From Azoarcus sp. (GTDB lineage Bacteria; Pseudomonadota; Gammaproteobacteria; Burkholderiales; Rhodocyclaceae), in NCBI GenBank assembly GCA_030604735.1, contig JAUVVG010000001.1:160367-224366 (forward strand): a DNA stretch of 64,000 nt, written 5' to 3'. Made by a program: the position numbers and the translations under genes. Position 1 is the first letter of the stretch; each line of letters begins with the position of its first letter. The notes below the pieces were generated by a model, which saw only the letters and a list, made by a program, of their open reading frames with translations, was not told the origin of the DNA and ran no database searches. This document shows positions 17,587 through 27,510 of this stretch, piece by piece.

Positions 17587-18689
17587 TGCGCTTGCGAAGC
17601 AAGGGACGCGAGGTGGAAGCGCATCTGTTGCCCCTGCTCAGGGACATCGCCCATGCCGACACAATGACGCTGGCCGATTGGGATGCGACCTTGCGTCTGG
17701 CGCGCCTGGCACGGGTGCTGGGTGTGCTTGCACACCGGATTCGTAGCGATCAGTCACGCTGGGCGCGAGTTCCCGAGCCTGTCAGGGGCCACTTGCGAGC
17801 ATCGATCAATTATGCAGCCCATCGCGCCCAGATGGTCAGGATGGAGCTGGCTGCGCTGGACCGGGCCTTGCCGGCGGACATGCAGGTCATCGTACTCAAG
17901 GGGGCCGCTTATCAGCTTCAGGGGGTGCCGATTGCCCAAGGGCGCAGTCCGAACGACGTCGATCTGCTGGTCGCGCGCGCGGACCTCGACCGGGCCGAGT
18001 CAGTGTTGAACCAGGCCGGCTGGGTCTCGGAGGTCAGGGATGACTACGACCAGCGCTACTACCGCGAGTGGAGTCACGAGCTACCGCCGATGCGCTACCC
18101 AGGGCATGCGCTCGAAGTCGACTTGCACCATACGATAGCACCGGTGACGAGCCACGCCCGCGCCGATGACAGATTGCTGTTCGACGGGCTGGTGCTGATC
18201 CCCGGCTCTCGCTACTGGGCGCTCGACCCCTGTGATCAGATCATTCATGCGGCGGTGCACCTGTTCCAAGACTCGGAACTTGATGCACGGCTGCGTGATC
18301 TGGTCGATATCGATGGGTTGGTCCGTTTTCATCTTCGGGATGAGGGGACCTGGAACCGGCTGATCGAGCGGGCAGGGCGTCATGGAGCGACCCGGTTGCT
18401 TTGGTACGGACTGCATTACTGCAAGGCTTGGTTGGCAACGCCAGTGCCGGAGCGGGCATTGCGGCAGGCGCCGCCGCGTCGGGCGCAATGGGCGATGGAC
18501 TGGGTTTTCAGTCGCGCGACCTTGCCACGTTTACCCGATCGTCCGCCCGGCGCGATGGTCCGTCTTGCCGGGGCGTTGGGTCGGCTTCGCTATCACCTGC
18601 TGCGCATGCCGCCCGCGCTGCTGTTACGTCACCTCGCACACAAAACCTGGACGAGGCGTTTTGCCAGGCGCTCCGCTTCACCGCGATAA
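17586..18689 (+). CDS. Nucleotidyltransferase family protein (NTP_transf_5)
   Basis: A 367-residue protein of the NTP_transf_5 family. The catalytic pattern is visible: VIVLKGAAY, then GRSPNDVDLLV, the two-Asp metal-binding motif, then LEVDLHHTI with a third acidic residue. The C-terminal half is helical. Family members occur beside HprK-like kinases and PqqD-like proteins, including in lasso-peptide clusters, and may transfer a nucleotide to a peptide or small molecule. ATG 17586 overlaps the kinase stop by one base (GTG at 17583 is an alternative). The 3' end runs 61 bases into the convergent kinase gene on the other strand. Confidence 0.8.
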   Translation: MRLRSKGREVEAHLLPLLRDIAHADTMTLADWDATLRLARLARVLGVLAHRIRSDQSRWARVPEPVRGHLRASINYAAHRAQMVRMELAALDRALPADMQVIVLKGAAYQLQGVPIAQGRSPNDVDLLVARADLDRAESVLNQAGWVSEVRDDYDQRYYREWSHELPPMRYPGHALEVDLHHTIAPVTSHARADDRLLFDGLVLIPGSRYWALDPCDQIIHAAVHLFQDSELDARLRDLVDIDGLVRFHLRDEGTWNRLIERAGRHGATRLLWYGLHYCKAWLATPVPERALRQAPPRRAQWAMDWVFSRATLPRLPDRPPGAMVRLAGALGRLRYHLLRMPPALLLRHLAHKTWTRRFARRSASPR

Positions 18690-19552
18690 CCACGCCCAAA
18701 CAGGTTGAGGTGGTTGAGGATGTGATAAAGCCGGTAGAGCGGTTTGCGGTCTTCGCTGTCCTCGGCGGGGGGGTGCTGGCGGCGATATTCGGCGTAGAAG
18801 CTGGCCGGGAAGCCGCCGAACAACTCGGTCATCGCGAGGTCCGATTCGGGGTCGCCATGATGGACTGCCGGGTCGAATACGACTGGCGTGCCGGTGGGGT
18901 CGATTGCGGCGTTACCGTGCCACAGGTCGCCATGCAGCAGGGCGGCTGGTGGCCGATAGTCCAGGAATAGTGCCGGCACCCGGTCGAACAGCCTTAGGCC
19001 GAGTTGTTGCAGCTCGCCATCGAAACCCTTGAGTCGGGCGAGTGCGAACTGAGGCTTGAGCCGCTGTTCGACAAAAAATCGTGCCCAATTTGGTGATGGC
19101 GTATTGGTTTGCGGCGTCGCACCGATGAAGTTGTCACGCGGCCAGCCGAACGACTCGCCGATGCTGCGATGCATCTGTGCCAGCGCTTTGGCGAAGCGGG
19201 TGCCGTCGTCGGCGGTCGCGAGCGGGCGAAGTTCGAGGTGCTCCAGCACCAGCCAGGCCTGGTGTTCGTCTTCACCCAGGGTGATGAGTTTCGGAACCCG
19301 CAGCGTGCCAGTTCGATCGATCGCATCCAGGCCGTCGGCTTCGGCGGCAAACATCCCGGCGCTGGCGGGTGTTCCCAGTTTGACGAAATAGCGGGTTCTA
19401 CCGTCGCTCACGATCCGAGCGTCGTGAATGCAACCGCCCGAGACCGCAGCCGACTCGCGCAAGGTAAAGGCCTGGCCGGTCGCGGTGCGAATCGCGCTTT
19501 CGATGCTTGCCAGGGCCGTGCGCTCAGGGTCGGCTCTCGTGCCGGAGCTCAT
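18629..19552 (-). CDS. Fructosamine kinase family protein
   Basis: A 307-residue aminoglycoside-phosphotransferase-fold kinase of the fructosamine/ketosamine kinase family. Members phosphorylate sugar adducts on protein amines so that they fall off, which counts as protein deglycation. Visible motifs are the Lys in RYFVKLG (ATP binding), the hinge VLEHLEL, and the Brenner-type motif LLHGDLWHGN followed by VFDPAVHHGD. Its start overlaps the stop of the upstream Ser/Thr kinase by four bases (ATGA), so the two are coupled. Its 3' end overlaps the nucleotidyltransferase gene on the opposite strand by 61 bases. Confidence 0.88.
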   Translation of the reverse strand: MSSGTRADPERTALASIESAIRTATGQAFTLRESAAVSGGCIHDARIVSDGRTRYFVKLGTPASAGMFAAEADGLDAIDRTGTLRVPKLITLGEDEHQAWLVLEHLELRPLATADDGTRFAKALAQMHRSIGESFGWPRDNFIGATPQTNTPSPNWARFFVEQRLKPQFALARLKGFDGELQQLGLRLFDRVPALFLDYRPPAALLHGDLWHGNAAIDPTGTPVVFDPAVHHGDPESDLAMTELFGGFPASFYAEYRRQHPPAEDSEDRKPLYRLYHILNHLNLFGRGYRGEAERLAKRLVQVLCAR

Positions 19553-20838
19553 ACGCTGGCGATCCGCGTGTTCGCCAGCGACAGACGCGTGGACAACACT
19601 TCCAGAAAGGCCTTGTAGAAGTGCATGCGGCAGGTGTCCGAAGCGCGTTGCAGCGCGCCCGCGCTGATCCTCACCACGCTTGCCGGGGTGGCGGATTCGA
19701 CCGAGGCCGAGCGTACCCCGCCGCCGGCCGAGAACAAGGCCATCTCGCCGAAGCAGTCGCCGACGCCGAGCATGTTGAGCAGCTTGCCACGCTTCTTGAC
19801 CTTGGCTTCACCGTCGGCGAGAAAGCAGAAATGGTCGCCGGTATCGCCCTCGCGCATCAGGAGTGCGCCGGTTTCGACCCGCTCCCATTTGGAAAAGCCG
19901 ACGATTTCCCAAAGCTCGACATCGCTGAACTCGCGGAAGAAGTTCAGCTCGCGCAGGCGCTGGAAACGCTCGGTCTCCGGGATCGCGAGCGCCTCTATGG
20001 TCAGCGCCCGGTTCCGAAAAGCCTGGGCGAGGTCGTGCGAAAAATCGCTCCAGTCCTGATAGCGTTGATCGAGCTCCTTCTCCATCGCGCGCTGAACGAT
20101 CAGACTCAACGCTTCCGGCACCTCCGGCCGCAGTTCGGTGACAGGCGGCGGGGACTCATTGGCGATCCGGTAGAGCAGGCTGTAATGGGTTTCGCCTTCG
20201 AACGGGAGCTTGCCGGTCAGTAGCTGATACATCACCACGCCCAGCGAGTAGATGTCGGTGCGCTGGTCTACCGGCATCTCGCGGATCTGCTGCGGCGACA
20301 TGTAGGCCGGAGAGCCGACGCCGAGCACCTGGGTGGCATCGCTGGCCGAGTGGAAGGCGGCGCCGAAATCGGACAGCTTGATGTCCTGGCCATCCGGATC
20401 GACCAGCAGGATGTTGGCCGGTTTGATGTCGCGATGGGTGATGCCGTGGTGAAAGGCGTAGTCCAGCGCGCGGGTGCATTTGAAAATGATCTCGACGATG
20501 CGCGGGAAGGGCAGCAAGCGGTCCGGGCGGGTGAAGGCTTCCAGCGTGCCCCCCGGAACGTATTCCATCACGACATAGGCGTCGTCATCTTCGACCGAGG
20601 CGTCGTAGATCTGGGCGATGTGGGGGTGGTTCAGTTTGCCTGCCAGCGAGGCCTCGTTCATCAGCAGGTGTCGATACAGTCGTCCGCGCTCCGGGTCGTT
20701 CAGCATGTGCGGGTGAATCTGCTTGAGCGCGACCTCTCGCTGCGCAAAAGAGTCGTAGGCGAGATAGACGCGACTGGTGGCGCCCTCGCCGATCAGCCTT
20801 CTGATCTCGTATTTGCCGATCTTTTGCGCGGTCGACAT
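19549..20838 (-). CDS. Ser/Thr protein kinase with cyclic-nucleotide-binding domain
   Basis: A 429-residue cytosolic Hanks-type kinase. Residues about 9-270 form the kinase domain: glycine loop GEGATSRVYLA, Lys in EVALKQI, catalytic loop HRDIKPANILL, DFGAA, and the activation-segment end SPAYMSPQQI. Residues about 300-410 are a CRP-like cyclic-nucleotide-binding domain with a phosphate-binding cassette FGEMALFSAGGGVRSASV. No membrane anchor or PASTA repeats are present, unlike the common PknB type. The layout suggests a kinase switched by a bound nucleotide or another ligand. It lies 15 bases after argH and overlaps the fructosamine-kinase gene. Targets are unknown. Confidence 0.88.
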   Translation of the reverse strand: MSTAQKIGKYEIRRLIGEGATSRVYLAYDSFAQREVALKQIHPHMLNDPERGRLYRHLLMNEASLAGKLNHPHIAQIYDASVEDDDAYVVMEYVPGGTLEAFTRPDRLLPFPRIVEIIFKCTRALDYAFHHGITHRDIKPANILLVDPDGQDIKLSDFGAAFHSASDATQVLGVGSPAYMSPQQIREMPVDQRTDIYSLGVVMYQLLTGKLPFEGETHYSLLYRIANESPPPVTELRPEVPEALSLIVQRAMEKELDQRYQDWSDFSHDLAQAFRNRALTIEALAIPETERFQRLRELNFFREFSDVELWEIVGFSKWERVETGALLMREGDTGDHFCFLADGEAKVKKRGKLLNMLGVGDCFGEMALFSAGGGVRSASVESATPASVVRISAGALQRASDTCRMHFYKAFLEVLSTRLSLANTRIASV

Positions 20839-20853
20839 GGCGCGTCTGCGGGG

Positions 20854-22251
20854 TCAGGAAAGCGTTTTGCGGGCTTGGGCGATCGCCTGCCTGACCTGCT
20901 CCGGCGCCGTGCCCCCGATATGCTTACGTGAAGCGAGCGAGCCTTCGACGGTGAGGACCTGGAACACATCCTCTCCGATCAGCGACGAATAGACTTGCAG
21001 CTCGACGAGGCTGAAATCCGGCAGGTCGCGCCCACTGGACTCCGCCGCGCGTACTGCCAGCGCGACCACCTCGTGCGCGTCGCGGAACGGCAGTCCCTTC
21101 TTGACCAGGTAGTCGGCCAGGTCGGTCGCGGTTGCGTAGCCCTGGGTCAGCGCAGCGCGCATCGCGTCTGCCTTGATCCGGATGCCGGTGATCATGTCGG
21201 CATAAATGCGCAAGGTGTCGATGACCGTATCGGCGGTGTCGAACAAGGGTTCCTTGTCTTCCTGGTTGTCCTTGTTGTAAGCGAGTGGCTGGCCCTTCAT
21301 CAGGGTCAGCAGCGCGATCAGGCTGCCATTGACCCGGCCGGTCTTGCCCCGGACCAGTTCGGGCACGTCCGGGTTCTTCTTCTGCGGCATGATGCTGGAG
21401 CCGGTACAGAAGCGGTCGGCCAGGTCGATGAACCCGACCCGCGGGCTCATCCACATGATGAGTTCTTCGGACAGCCGCGACAAATGCATCATCAGCAGCG
21501 AGGATGCGGCGCAGAACTCGATCGCAAAGTCGCGATCGCTGACCGCGTCCAGCGAGTTGGCACAGACTTCGTCGAAACCGAGTTCGCGGGCGACGAACTC
21601 GCGGTCTATCGGGAAACTGGTACCGGCCAGCGCGGCGCTGCCCAACGGCAGTCGATTGACTCGGCGGCGGACGTCGATGAAGCGCTCGGCATCGCGGCGG
21701 GTCATCTCGTAGTAGGCCATCAGATGGTGGCCGAAAGTCACCGGTTGGGCGACCTGCAGATGGGTGAAACCGGGGAGCGGCGTGTCGGCATGCTGCTCGG
21801 CGATGTCGAGCAGATTGGCCTGAAAGCTGCGGATCAGAGCGAGAATCTGGTCGATCGCGTCCCGCAGCCACAGGCGGATGTCGGTGGCGACCTGGTCATT
21901 GCGGCTGCGGCCGGTGTGCATGCGCTTGCCGGCATCCCCGACCAGCGCGGTCAGCCTTTTCTCGATGTTGAGATGGACGTCCTCGTCGTCCAGGCTCCAG
22001 ATGAATTCGCCGCGCTCGATCTCCTGCATGATCAAGGCCATGCCGCGCTCGATATCGGCCAGGTCGCTCTTGTCGATGATGCCCTGCCTGGCCAGCATCT
22101 TGGCATGGGCGAGCGAGCCACGAATATCCTGCATCGCCATGCGTTGATCGAAGAAAACCGAGGCAGTATAGCGCTTGACCAGATCGGAGACCGGTTCACT
22201 GAAACGGCCTGACCAGGCCTTGTCCGGGGAGGAGGTGCTAGTGTCTGTCAT
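20854..22251 (-). CDS. argH: Argininosuccinate lyase
   Basis: The last step of arginine synthesis: argininosuccinate is split into arginine and fumarate. The 465-residue protein has the superfamily signature [12 protein letters not shown] and the conserved [14 protein letters not shown] and [14 protein letters not shown] segments. ATG 22251 gives the usual N terminus (about 10 residues before KAWSGRF); the frame stays open for 40 more codons, but they are not family-like. It is divergent from the AlgR-type regulator, a neighbourhood seen in many beta- and gammaproteobacteria, and heads a leftward group with the Ser/Thr kinase and the fructosamine-kinase-like gene. Confidence 0.96.
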   Translation of the reverse strand: MTDTSTSSPDKAWSGRFSEPVSDLVKRYTASVFFDQRMAMQDIRGSLAHAKMLARQGIIDKSDLADIERGMALIMQEIERGEFIWSLDDEDVHLNIEKRLTALVGDAGKRMHTGRSRNDQVATDIRLWLRDAIDQILALIRSFQANLLDIAEQHADTPLPGFTHLQVAQPVTFGHHLMAYYEMTRRDAERFIDVRRRVNRLPLGSAALAGTSFPIDREFVARELGFDEVCANSLDAVSDRDFAIEFCAASSLLMMHLSRLSEELIMWMSPRVGFIDLADRFCTGSSIMPQKKNPDVPELVRGKTGRVNGSLIALLTLMKGQPLAYNKDNQEDKEPLFDTADTVIDTLRIYADMITGIRIKADAMRAALTQGYATATDLADYLVKKGLPFRDAHEVVALAVRAAESSGRDLPDFSLVELQVYSSLIGEDVFQVLTVEGSLASRKHIGGTAPEQVRQAIAQARKTLS

Positions 22252-22423
22252 GATATGCTGAATAGGAAGGCGTCGCTGCGGCCGCTGGCTTGAAAAGGCA
22301 GTCGAGAAAATGTACTCGGCCTGCGTTTCGTATCGCGACGAGTATAAAGCAAAAGCCGGTCTTGCCCGCACAGCGGGAGCGCATGGCGGGCGAGCGCAAG
22401 CAAGTCCTACCCGGAAGGAGTCG

Positions 22424-23185
22424 ATGAAGCTGGAGCGTTTGAAAGTCCTGATCGTGGATGACGAGGCCCCCGCCCGGACCCGGTTGCGGGATCTGCTAGA
22501 CGATATCGCGGATCGTCAGCCGACCGAATTGATCGGCCTGGTGGCGAACGGCGTGGAGGCCTTGCGTCTGCTCGAGACGACGCCGGCCGATGCGGTGCTG
22601 GCGGATATCCGCATGCCCTTGATGGACGGGGTGGAACTGGCCAGGCATCTGGCCCGTTTCGAGCCACGCCCGGCGGTGATCTTTACTACCGCCTATGATC
22701 AGTACGCGGTAGAGGCCTTCGAGCTGGCGGCGGTCGATTACCTGCTCAAGCCGGTCCGGGGCGAGCGTCTGGCGGATGCTCTGGTCAAGGTCAGGCGCCA
22801 GCGTCCGCCTGCCGACGAGGCGCTGGCGGCCCTGCCCGGGCCGGGGCGACAGCATTTCAGTGTCAATGAGCGCGGCAGGATCCTGCTGGTGCCGGTGGCC
22901 GAAGTGCTTTATCTGAAGGCCGAGCTCAAATACGTCACTGCCGGCACCGCCGAGCGAGAGTACCTGCTCGACGAATCCCTGGTCCATCTAGAACAGGAGT
23001 TCCCGGAGCGTTTCTTGCGTATCCACCGCAACTGCCTGGTGGCGCGGTCCGCGATCGCAGGCGTCGAGCGGGTCGGCGAACACGAAGGAGAGGGGCATTG
23101 GGACGTATTGCTGAAGGGCACGGACGAGCGACTGCCTGTCAGTCGTCGGCAATGGGGCGTGGTCAAGCAGATGCTGCGCCTTTGA
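22424..23185 (+). CDS. algR: AlgR-type LytTR response regulator
   Basis: A 253-residue response regulator with an N-terminal receiver domain (DDEAPAR near residue 12, phosphoacceptor Asp61 in [12 protein letters not shown], Lys in LLKPVRG) and a C-terminal LytTR DNA-binding domain (about 140-250, with [12 protein letters not shown]). AlgR governs alginate, pili and other surface traits in Pseudomonas; in betaproteobacteria its targets are mostly unknown. AAGGAG lies five bases before ATG 22424. The location near argH and hemC is conserved, but the usual partner kinase gene algZ/fimS is not next to it here. Confidence 0.9.
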   Translation: MKLERLKVLIVDDEAPARTRLRDLLDDIADRQPTELIGLVANGVEALRLLETTPADAVLADIRMPLMDGVELARHLARFEPRPAVIFTTAYDQYAVEAFELAAVDYLLKPVRGERLADALVKVRRQRPPADEALAALPGPGRQHFSVNERGRILLVPVAEVLYLKAELKYVTAGTAEREYLLDESLVHLEQEFPERFLRIHRNCLVARSAIAGVERVGEHEGEGHWDVLLKGTDERLPVSRRQWGVVKQMLRL

Positions 23186-23203
23186 GGGGCGCTTTCAGGC
23201 CCT

Positions 23204-25966
23204 TTAGCCGCTGTTGCGCAGACCCGCCGCGATGCCGTTGATCGAGATATGGATGCCGAGCCGGATCCGCTCGTCGTCATGGGTCTCGCGGTGCCGCCTG
23301 AGCAACTCGACCTGCACGTGGTTGAGCGGATCGAGGTAGGGGAAGCGGTTGCGGATCGAACGCTTCAGCAAGGGGTTGCCGTCCAGCAGTTCCCGCTGGC
23401 CCGTGATCGCGAGGAGCGCCTCGACCGTGTCGTGCCACTCGGTCCGGATGCGGCCGAAGATGGTGTTTCGCAGCTGCTCGTCCTTGACCAGCTTGGCATA
23501 GCGCGAGGCGATCGCGAGATCGGACTTGGCGAGCACCATGTCCATGTTGGACAGCAGCGAGGCGAAGAAGGACCAGTCCTTGTGCATCGCCTGCAGGTGA
23601 GCGAGCCCCTCCTCGGGATGGGCCGCCAGCCATTGTTTGACTGCGCTCCCGAAACCGAACCAGCCCGGCAACATCAAGCGGCATTGCGACCAGCTGAACA
23701 CCCAGGGGATCGCCCGCAAGTCCTCGATGCGGGTGCTTTTCTTGCGCGATGCCGGACGGGAGCCGATGTTGAGTTCGGCGATCTCCGAGATCACGGTCGA
23801 TTCCCAGAAGTAGCGCTCGAATCCCTCGGTCTCATAAACCAGGCCGCGATAGGCGGCGAAGGCTGCATCTGACAAGGCCTGCATCGTGTCGAGGAAGTCG
23901 GCGCGGGGGGCCGGTGCCTTGCCTGACAGGAGCGTGGCTTCCATCGTTGCCGCGACCAGTACCTCGAGGTTGCGCAGGCCGACCTCCGGATTGCCATACT
24001 TCGCGGCGATGACTTCTCCCTGTTCGGTGAGTCGGATCTGCCCTTGCACCGCACCGCCCGGTTGCGCGAGGATGGCCTGGTAGCTGGGGCCGCCACCGCG
24101 CCCGACCGAGCCGCCGCGACCATGGAATAAACGCAACCTGACCTGATGCCGGGCGAAGATATCGACCAGCCCGATCTCTGCCTTGTAAAGCGCCCAGCCC
24201 GAAGTCAGAAAGCCGCCATCCTTGTTGCTGTCGGAGTAGCCGAGCATGATTTCATGGCTGCGCCCGCGGGCTTCGACCAGATGCATGTACACCGGCAGGG
24301 CGAACAAGGCGTCCATCACCGCTGGTGCATTTTCGAGGTCTTCGATGGTCTCGAACAGCGGGATGATGTTCGCATCGAGCGCCTGTTCATGCGGGCGCAG
24401 GATGCCGGCCTCTTTCAACAGCAGCGCGAGCTCCAGCATATCGGAGGCACTGTCGGTCTTGGAAATGATGAAGTTCGGGAGCGCGGCGATGCCGAAGCGT
24501 TGGTGCGCACGGCGGGCCGCGCGGAAGATCGCCAGCTCGGATTCGGTTTCCTGCGAGTAGTGGATATGCGGCGAGACCAGCGGCCGGGGTGATTCGATCT
24601 CGGCCGTCAGTCGCTCCACCCTGGCCGCTTCGTCCAAAGACAGATAATCCGTGCCGGGGTGCGCTATACCCAGCAGTTCGGCGACCACACGCTCGAATAC
24701 GTCCGAGTTCTGGCGCAGGTCGATCGGGGCGAGGTGGAAGCCGGACACTTTGGCGGCGCGGCGCAGCATGCGCAGGCGACCGCGCGCGAGGGCCGCCGAG
24801 CCGTTGGCGACCAGCGACATGTGGATGGTGTCCAGGTCCTGAACAAAGGCCTCGGGTGAGGCATAGGGCTCGGCGGCCGCGACCGGATGGCGGGCAGGAT
24901 CGGTGCCGAGCAGATCCCGGTGGGTTGCCGCGAGGCGGGCATAGATGCCGGTGATCGCGCGGCGGTAGGGTTCGTCATTACGGTGCGGCGAATGGTCTGG
25001 CGAGTTCGCCGCGAGCGTGAGCAGCGCATCGGACGCGTTGATCAGCCCGACCGCCAGCGACAGCCGTGCCCCGAGGGCGTGCAATTCATCGAGGTAGAAG
25101 GACAGCACCAGCGAGGCCTGCATCGTCAGTGCCCGATCCAGCACCTCGGCGGTGACGAAGGGGTTGCCGTCACGGTCACCGCCGATCCAGCTGCCGACCT
25201 TGAAGAAGCCCGGCAGCTCGAGCGCTCCCAGGGCCGGGTCCCGGCTTGCGAGCAAATCCTCTATGCCGGCATACAGCCTGGGCAGCTGGCGCAGAAAAGT
25301 CGCGTCAAAATACGACAGACCGTTGGCGACTTCGTCGACCACCGACAGCCGGGCGGGCCGCAACATGCGGGTCTGCCACAGGGTCAATACCGCCTGCCGC
25401 AGCGCTTCGTCGTTCTCAGACAATTCATCCGGGGTCAACTGCATCCGGTCGCGCTGATCGAGTAGCCGCGCGATGTCGGCCTGACAGTTCAGGATGCTCT
25501 TGCGCTGGACTTCGGTCGGGTGTGCGGTCAGCACGGGTGAAATCAGTGCGCCATCGAAGAAGGCGGACAGCTCGAGTGGCGTGTGGCCGTGCGTCAGCGC
25601 TCCTTGTACCGCCTTGGCCAGGCTGCCGTCCCTGGGTGCGGAGCCGGCGAGGCGGTGCACCCGGCTGCGGCGGATGTGGTGCTGGTCCTCGGCGATGTTG
25701 GCCAGATGCGAGAAGTAGCTGAAGCCACGCACGACTTGTATCGTCTGTTCGCGGGATAGGGCGTCGAGAAGCGCCTCGAGCTCGGCTCGCGCACCATGGT
25801 CATCGTCGCGGCGGAAACGCACCGAGGTCTGGCGGATCCGCTCGATCAGATCGAAGGTGGCCTCGCCCTGCTGCACGCGGATGGTGTCGCCCAGCAGGCG
25901 GCCCAGCATGCGTATGTCGTCCCGCAACGGGGCGTCCTTGTCGGTGGGTCGGTTCATCGTGGTCAT
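23204..25966 (-). CDS. ppc: Phosphoenolpyruvate carboxylase
   Basis: Carboxylates phosphoenolpyruvate to oxaloacetate, refilling the TCA cycle. The 920-residue product has the two classical signatures: [13 protein letters not shown] with the catalytic His, and the segment around [20 protein letters not shown] with the neighbouring glycine-rich [13 protein letters not shown] loop. The C terminus [19 protein letters not shown] ends in the conserved NG-type tail. ATG 25966 was chosen (ATG 25957 is also possible); the frame continues upstream but overlaps the thioredoxin-like gene. It lies 8 bases after that gene, so the two probably share a transcript. Confidence 0.96.
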   Translation of the reverse strand: MTTMNRPTDKDAPLRDDIRMLGRLLGDTIRVQQGEATFDLIERIRQTSVRFRRDDDHGARAELEALLDALSREQTIQVVRGFSYFSHLANIAEDQHHIRRSRVHRLAGSAPRDGSLAKAVQGALTHGHTPLELSAFFDGALISPVLTAHPTEVQRKSILNCQADIARLLDQRDRMQLTPDELSENDEALRQAVLTLWQTRMLRPARLSVVDEVANGLSYFDATFLRQLPRLYAGIEDLLASRDPALGALELPGFFKVGSWIGGDRDGNPFVTAEVLDRALTMQASLVLSFYLDELHALGARLSLAVGLINASDALLTLAANSPDHSPHRNDEPYRRAITGIYARLAATHRDLLGTDPARHPVAAAEPYASPEAFVQDLDTIHMSLVANGSAALARGRLRMLRRAAKVSGFHLAPIDLRQNSDVFERVVAELLGIAHPGTDYLSLDEAARVERLTAEIESPRPLVSPHIHYSQETESELAIFRAARRAHQRFGIAALPNFIISKTDSASDMLELALLLKEAGILRPHEQALDANIIPLFETIEDLENAPAVMDALFALPVYMHLVEARGRSHEIMLGYSDSNKDGGFLTSGWALYKAEIGLVDIFARHQVRLRLFHGRGGSVGRGGGPSYQAILAQPGGAVQGQIRLTEQGEVIAAKYGNPEVGLRNLEVLVAATMEATLLSGKAPAPRADFLDTMQALSDAAFAAYRGLVYETEGFERYFWESTVISEIAELNIGSRPASRKKSTRIEDLRAIPWVFSWSQCRLMLPGWFGFGSAVKQWLAAHPEEGLAHLQAMHKDWSFFASLLSNMDMVLAKSDLAIASRYAKLVKDEQLRNTIFGRIRTEWHDTVEALLAITGQRELLDGNPLLKRSIRNRFPYLDPLNHVQVELLRRHRETHDDERIRLGIHISINGIAAGLRNSG

Positions 25967-25974
25967 GGCTCGTG

Positions 25975-26520
25975 TCAAGGTTGGAGCGTGGAGCGGGCTT
26001 GAAGAATCGCCTGCTCGACATAGTGGCTGTAAAAATCCGGCAGTCTCATGCCCAGGATCGGTTCGCCGAGAATCTGGCCGTCGGGGCCATAAAGGGTCAG
26101 GGTCGGCGTGAAACGCGCATTCTGCTCCCGGGCAAAGCGGCGCTGGGTCGTCGCGCGTCCGGCGAAGTCGATCAGGGGGGCATCGGAGTCGAGGTCGATT
26201 TGCCGGAACAAGGCTGCGGCGTCGGTTTGCAACGACATCGGAATCAGATGCATCCTGGCATGATCGCACCAACTGCAGTTGCGCTGACTGAACAGCACCA
26301 CCAAGGGGCGACCACTCGCTGCGATCTGCGACGCTTCCTCACGCAAATCGGTGGGCTGCGCCAGGCCGGACCGTCCTTGACCTAGCGCAGGGGATGCGAA
26401 AAACGCCCATGCTAGAATCAGCCCCAAAAGTGCCGGCGGTAGTCGGAATGCGCTTGGCAGAGAGCGTGCAAGGCCCAGCCGGGGCTTGTCGCCCGACAGG
26501 GGCGCAGCCACATAGTCCAT
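25975..26520 (-). CDS. Periplasmic thioredoxin-fold protein
   Basis: A 181-residue thioredoxin-like protein. The N terminus has a hydrophobic signal (about 22-44, [23 protein letters not shown]), placing the rest in the periplasm. The redox motif is CSWC (in [14 protein letters not shown]), followed by cis-Pro-type FTPTLTLYG. It resembles SoxW- and DsbE-like proteins in general layout. Start ATG 26520 has GGAG ten bases upstream; the frame could extend to 26550. It is divergent from hemC with only 33 bases between starts, and is followed by ppc. Its partner is unknown. Confidence 0.8.
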   Translation of the reverse strand: MDYVAAPLSGDKPRLGLARSLPSAFRLPPALLGLILAWAFFASPALGQGRSGLAQPTDLREEASQIAASGRPLVVLFSQRNCSWCDHARMHLIPMSLQTDAAALFRQIDLDSDAPLIDFAGRATTQRRFAREQNARFTPTLTLYGPDGQILGEPILGMRLPDFYSHYVEQAILQARSTLQP

Positions 26521-26553
26521 TATCGAATCACTCCAGAAACGAGTCCGCAAATC

Positions 26554-27498
26554 GTGAGCCTACCCCAGACAGAACGCCAACCCGAACGCATCGTCATCGC
26601 AACCCGCGAGAGCCGCCTGGCCCTTTGGCAGGCCGAGCATGTCAAGGCAAGACTGGAAGCATTGTATCCCGCGTGTCGCGTCGAACTGTTGGGGATGACC
26701 ACCCGCGGCGACCAGATTCTGGACCGTCCGCTGGCCAAGGTTGGCGGCAAGGGATTGTTCGTCAAGGAGTTGGAGACGGCGCTGCTCGACGGCCGAGCCG
26801 ACATCGCGGTGCATTCGATGAAAGACGTGCCGATGCAGCTGGGCGCGGAATTCGTGCTGCCGGTCATCAGCGAGCGCGAAGTGCCGCTCGACGCCTTCGT
26901 CTCGAATCGCTATGAGCGGCTTGCCGACATGCCGCCGGGTGCGGTGGTCGGTACGTCGTCTCTGCGGCGCGAGTCCCAGATCCACATGCAGTATCCGTAT
27001 CTTGCGGTGACCAGTCTGCGCGGCAACCTCGACACCCGTTTGCGCAAGCTCGACGAGGGGCGGTACGACGCCATCATCCTGGCCGCGGCCGGTTTGAAAC
27101 GGCTGGGGCTGGGCGAACGGATCCGGTCGGAGCTGCCGGCCGAGGTGTCGCTGCCATCGGCAGGGCAGGGCGCACTCGGAATCGAGTGTCTCGCGGGGCG
27201 GCTGGACCTCGAGGCCTGGCTCGCGCCCCTGCACCACCCGGAAACGGCGGCCTGTGTGCTGGCCGAGCGCGCCGTGTCGCGCGCACTCGGGGGCAGTTGC
27301 GAAGTCCCGCTGGGCGCTTACGCGATCGTGCGTGATGGCCAGATCTGGTTGCGTGGCTTCGTTTCCGCGCCGGATGGCAGTCGCGTGGTCCGCACCGAGC
27401 GCAACGGTCCGGTCGACCAGGCCGAGACCTTGGGACTGGCGTTGGCCGAAGAGTTGCGGGTGGCGGGGGCCGACGAAATCATGGCCGCGCTGCCCTGA
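26554..27498 (+). CDS. hemC: Hydroxymethylbilane synthase (porphobilinogen deaminase)
   Basis: Joins four porphobilinogen units into hydroxymethylbilane. The 314-residue protein starts with GTG at 26554; no ATG occurs before the conserved [15 protein letters not shown]. Other hallmarks are [16 protein letters not shown] and Cys249 in [14 protein letters not shown], which carries the dipyrromethane cofactor. It opens the hemC-hemD-hemX-hemY run. The promoter must lie within or beside the divergent thioredoxin-like gene start. Confidence 0.97.
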   Translation: MSLPQTERQPERIVIATRESRLALWQAEHVKARLEALYPACRVELLGMTTRGDQILDRPLAKVGGKGLFVKELETALLDGRADIAVHSMKDVPMQLGAEFVLPVISEREVPLDAFVSNRYERLADMPPGAVVGTSSLRRESQIHMQYPYLAVTSLRGNLDTRLRKLDEGRYDAIILAAAGLKRLGLGERIRSELPAEVSLPSAGQGALGIECLAGRLDLEAWLAPLHHPETAACVLAERAVSRALGGSCEVPLGAYAIVRDGQIWLRGFVSAPDGSRVVRTERNGPVDQAETLGLALAEELRVAGADEIMAALP

Positions 27499-27510
27499 GC
27501 GGATTTCGCC

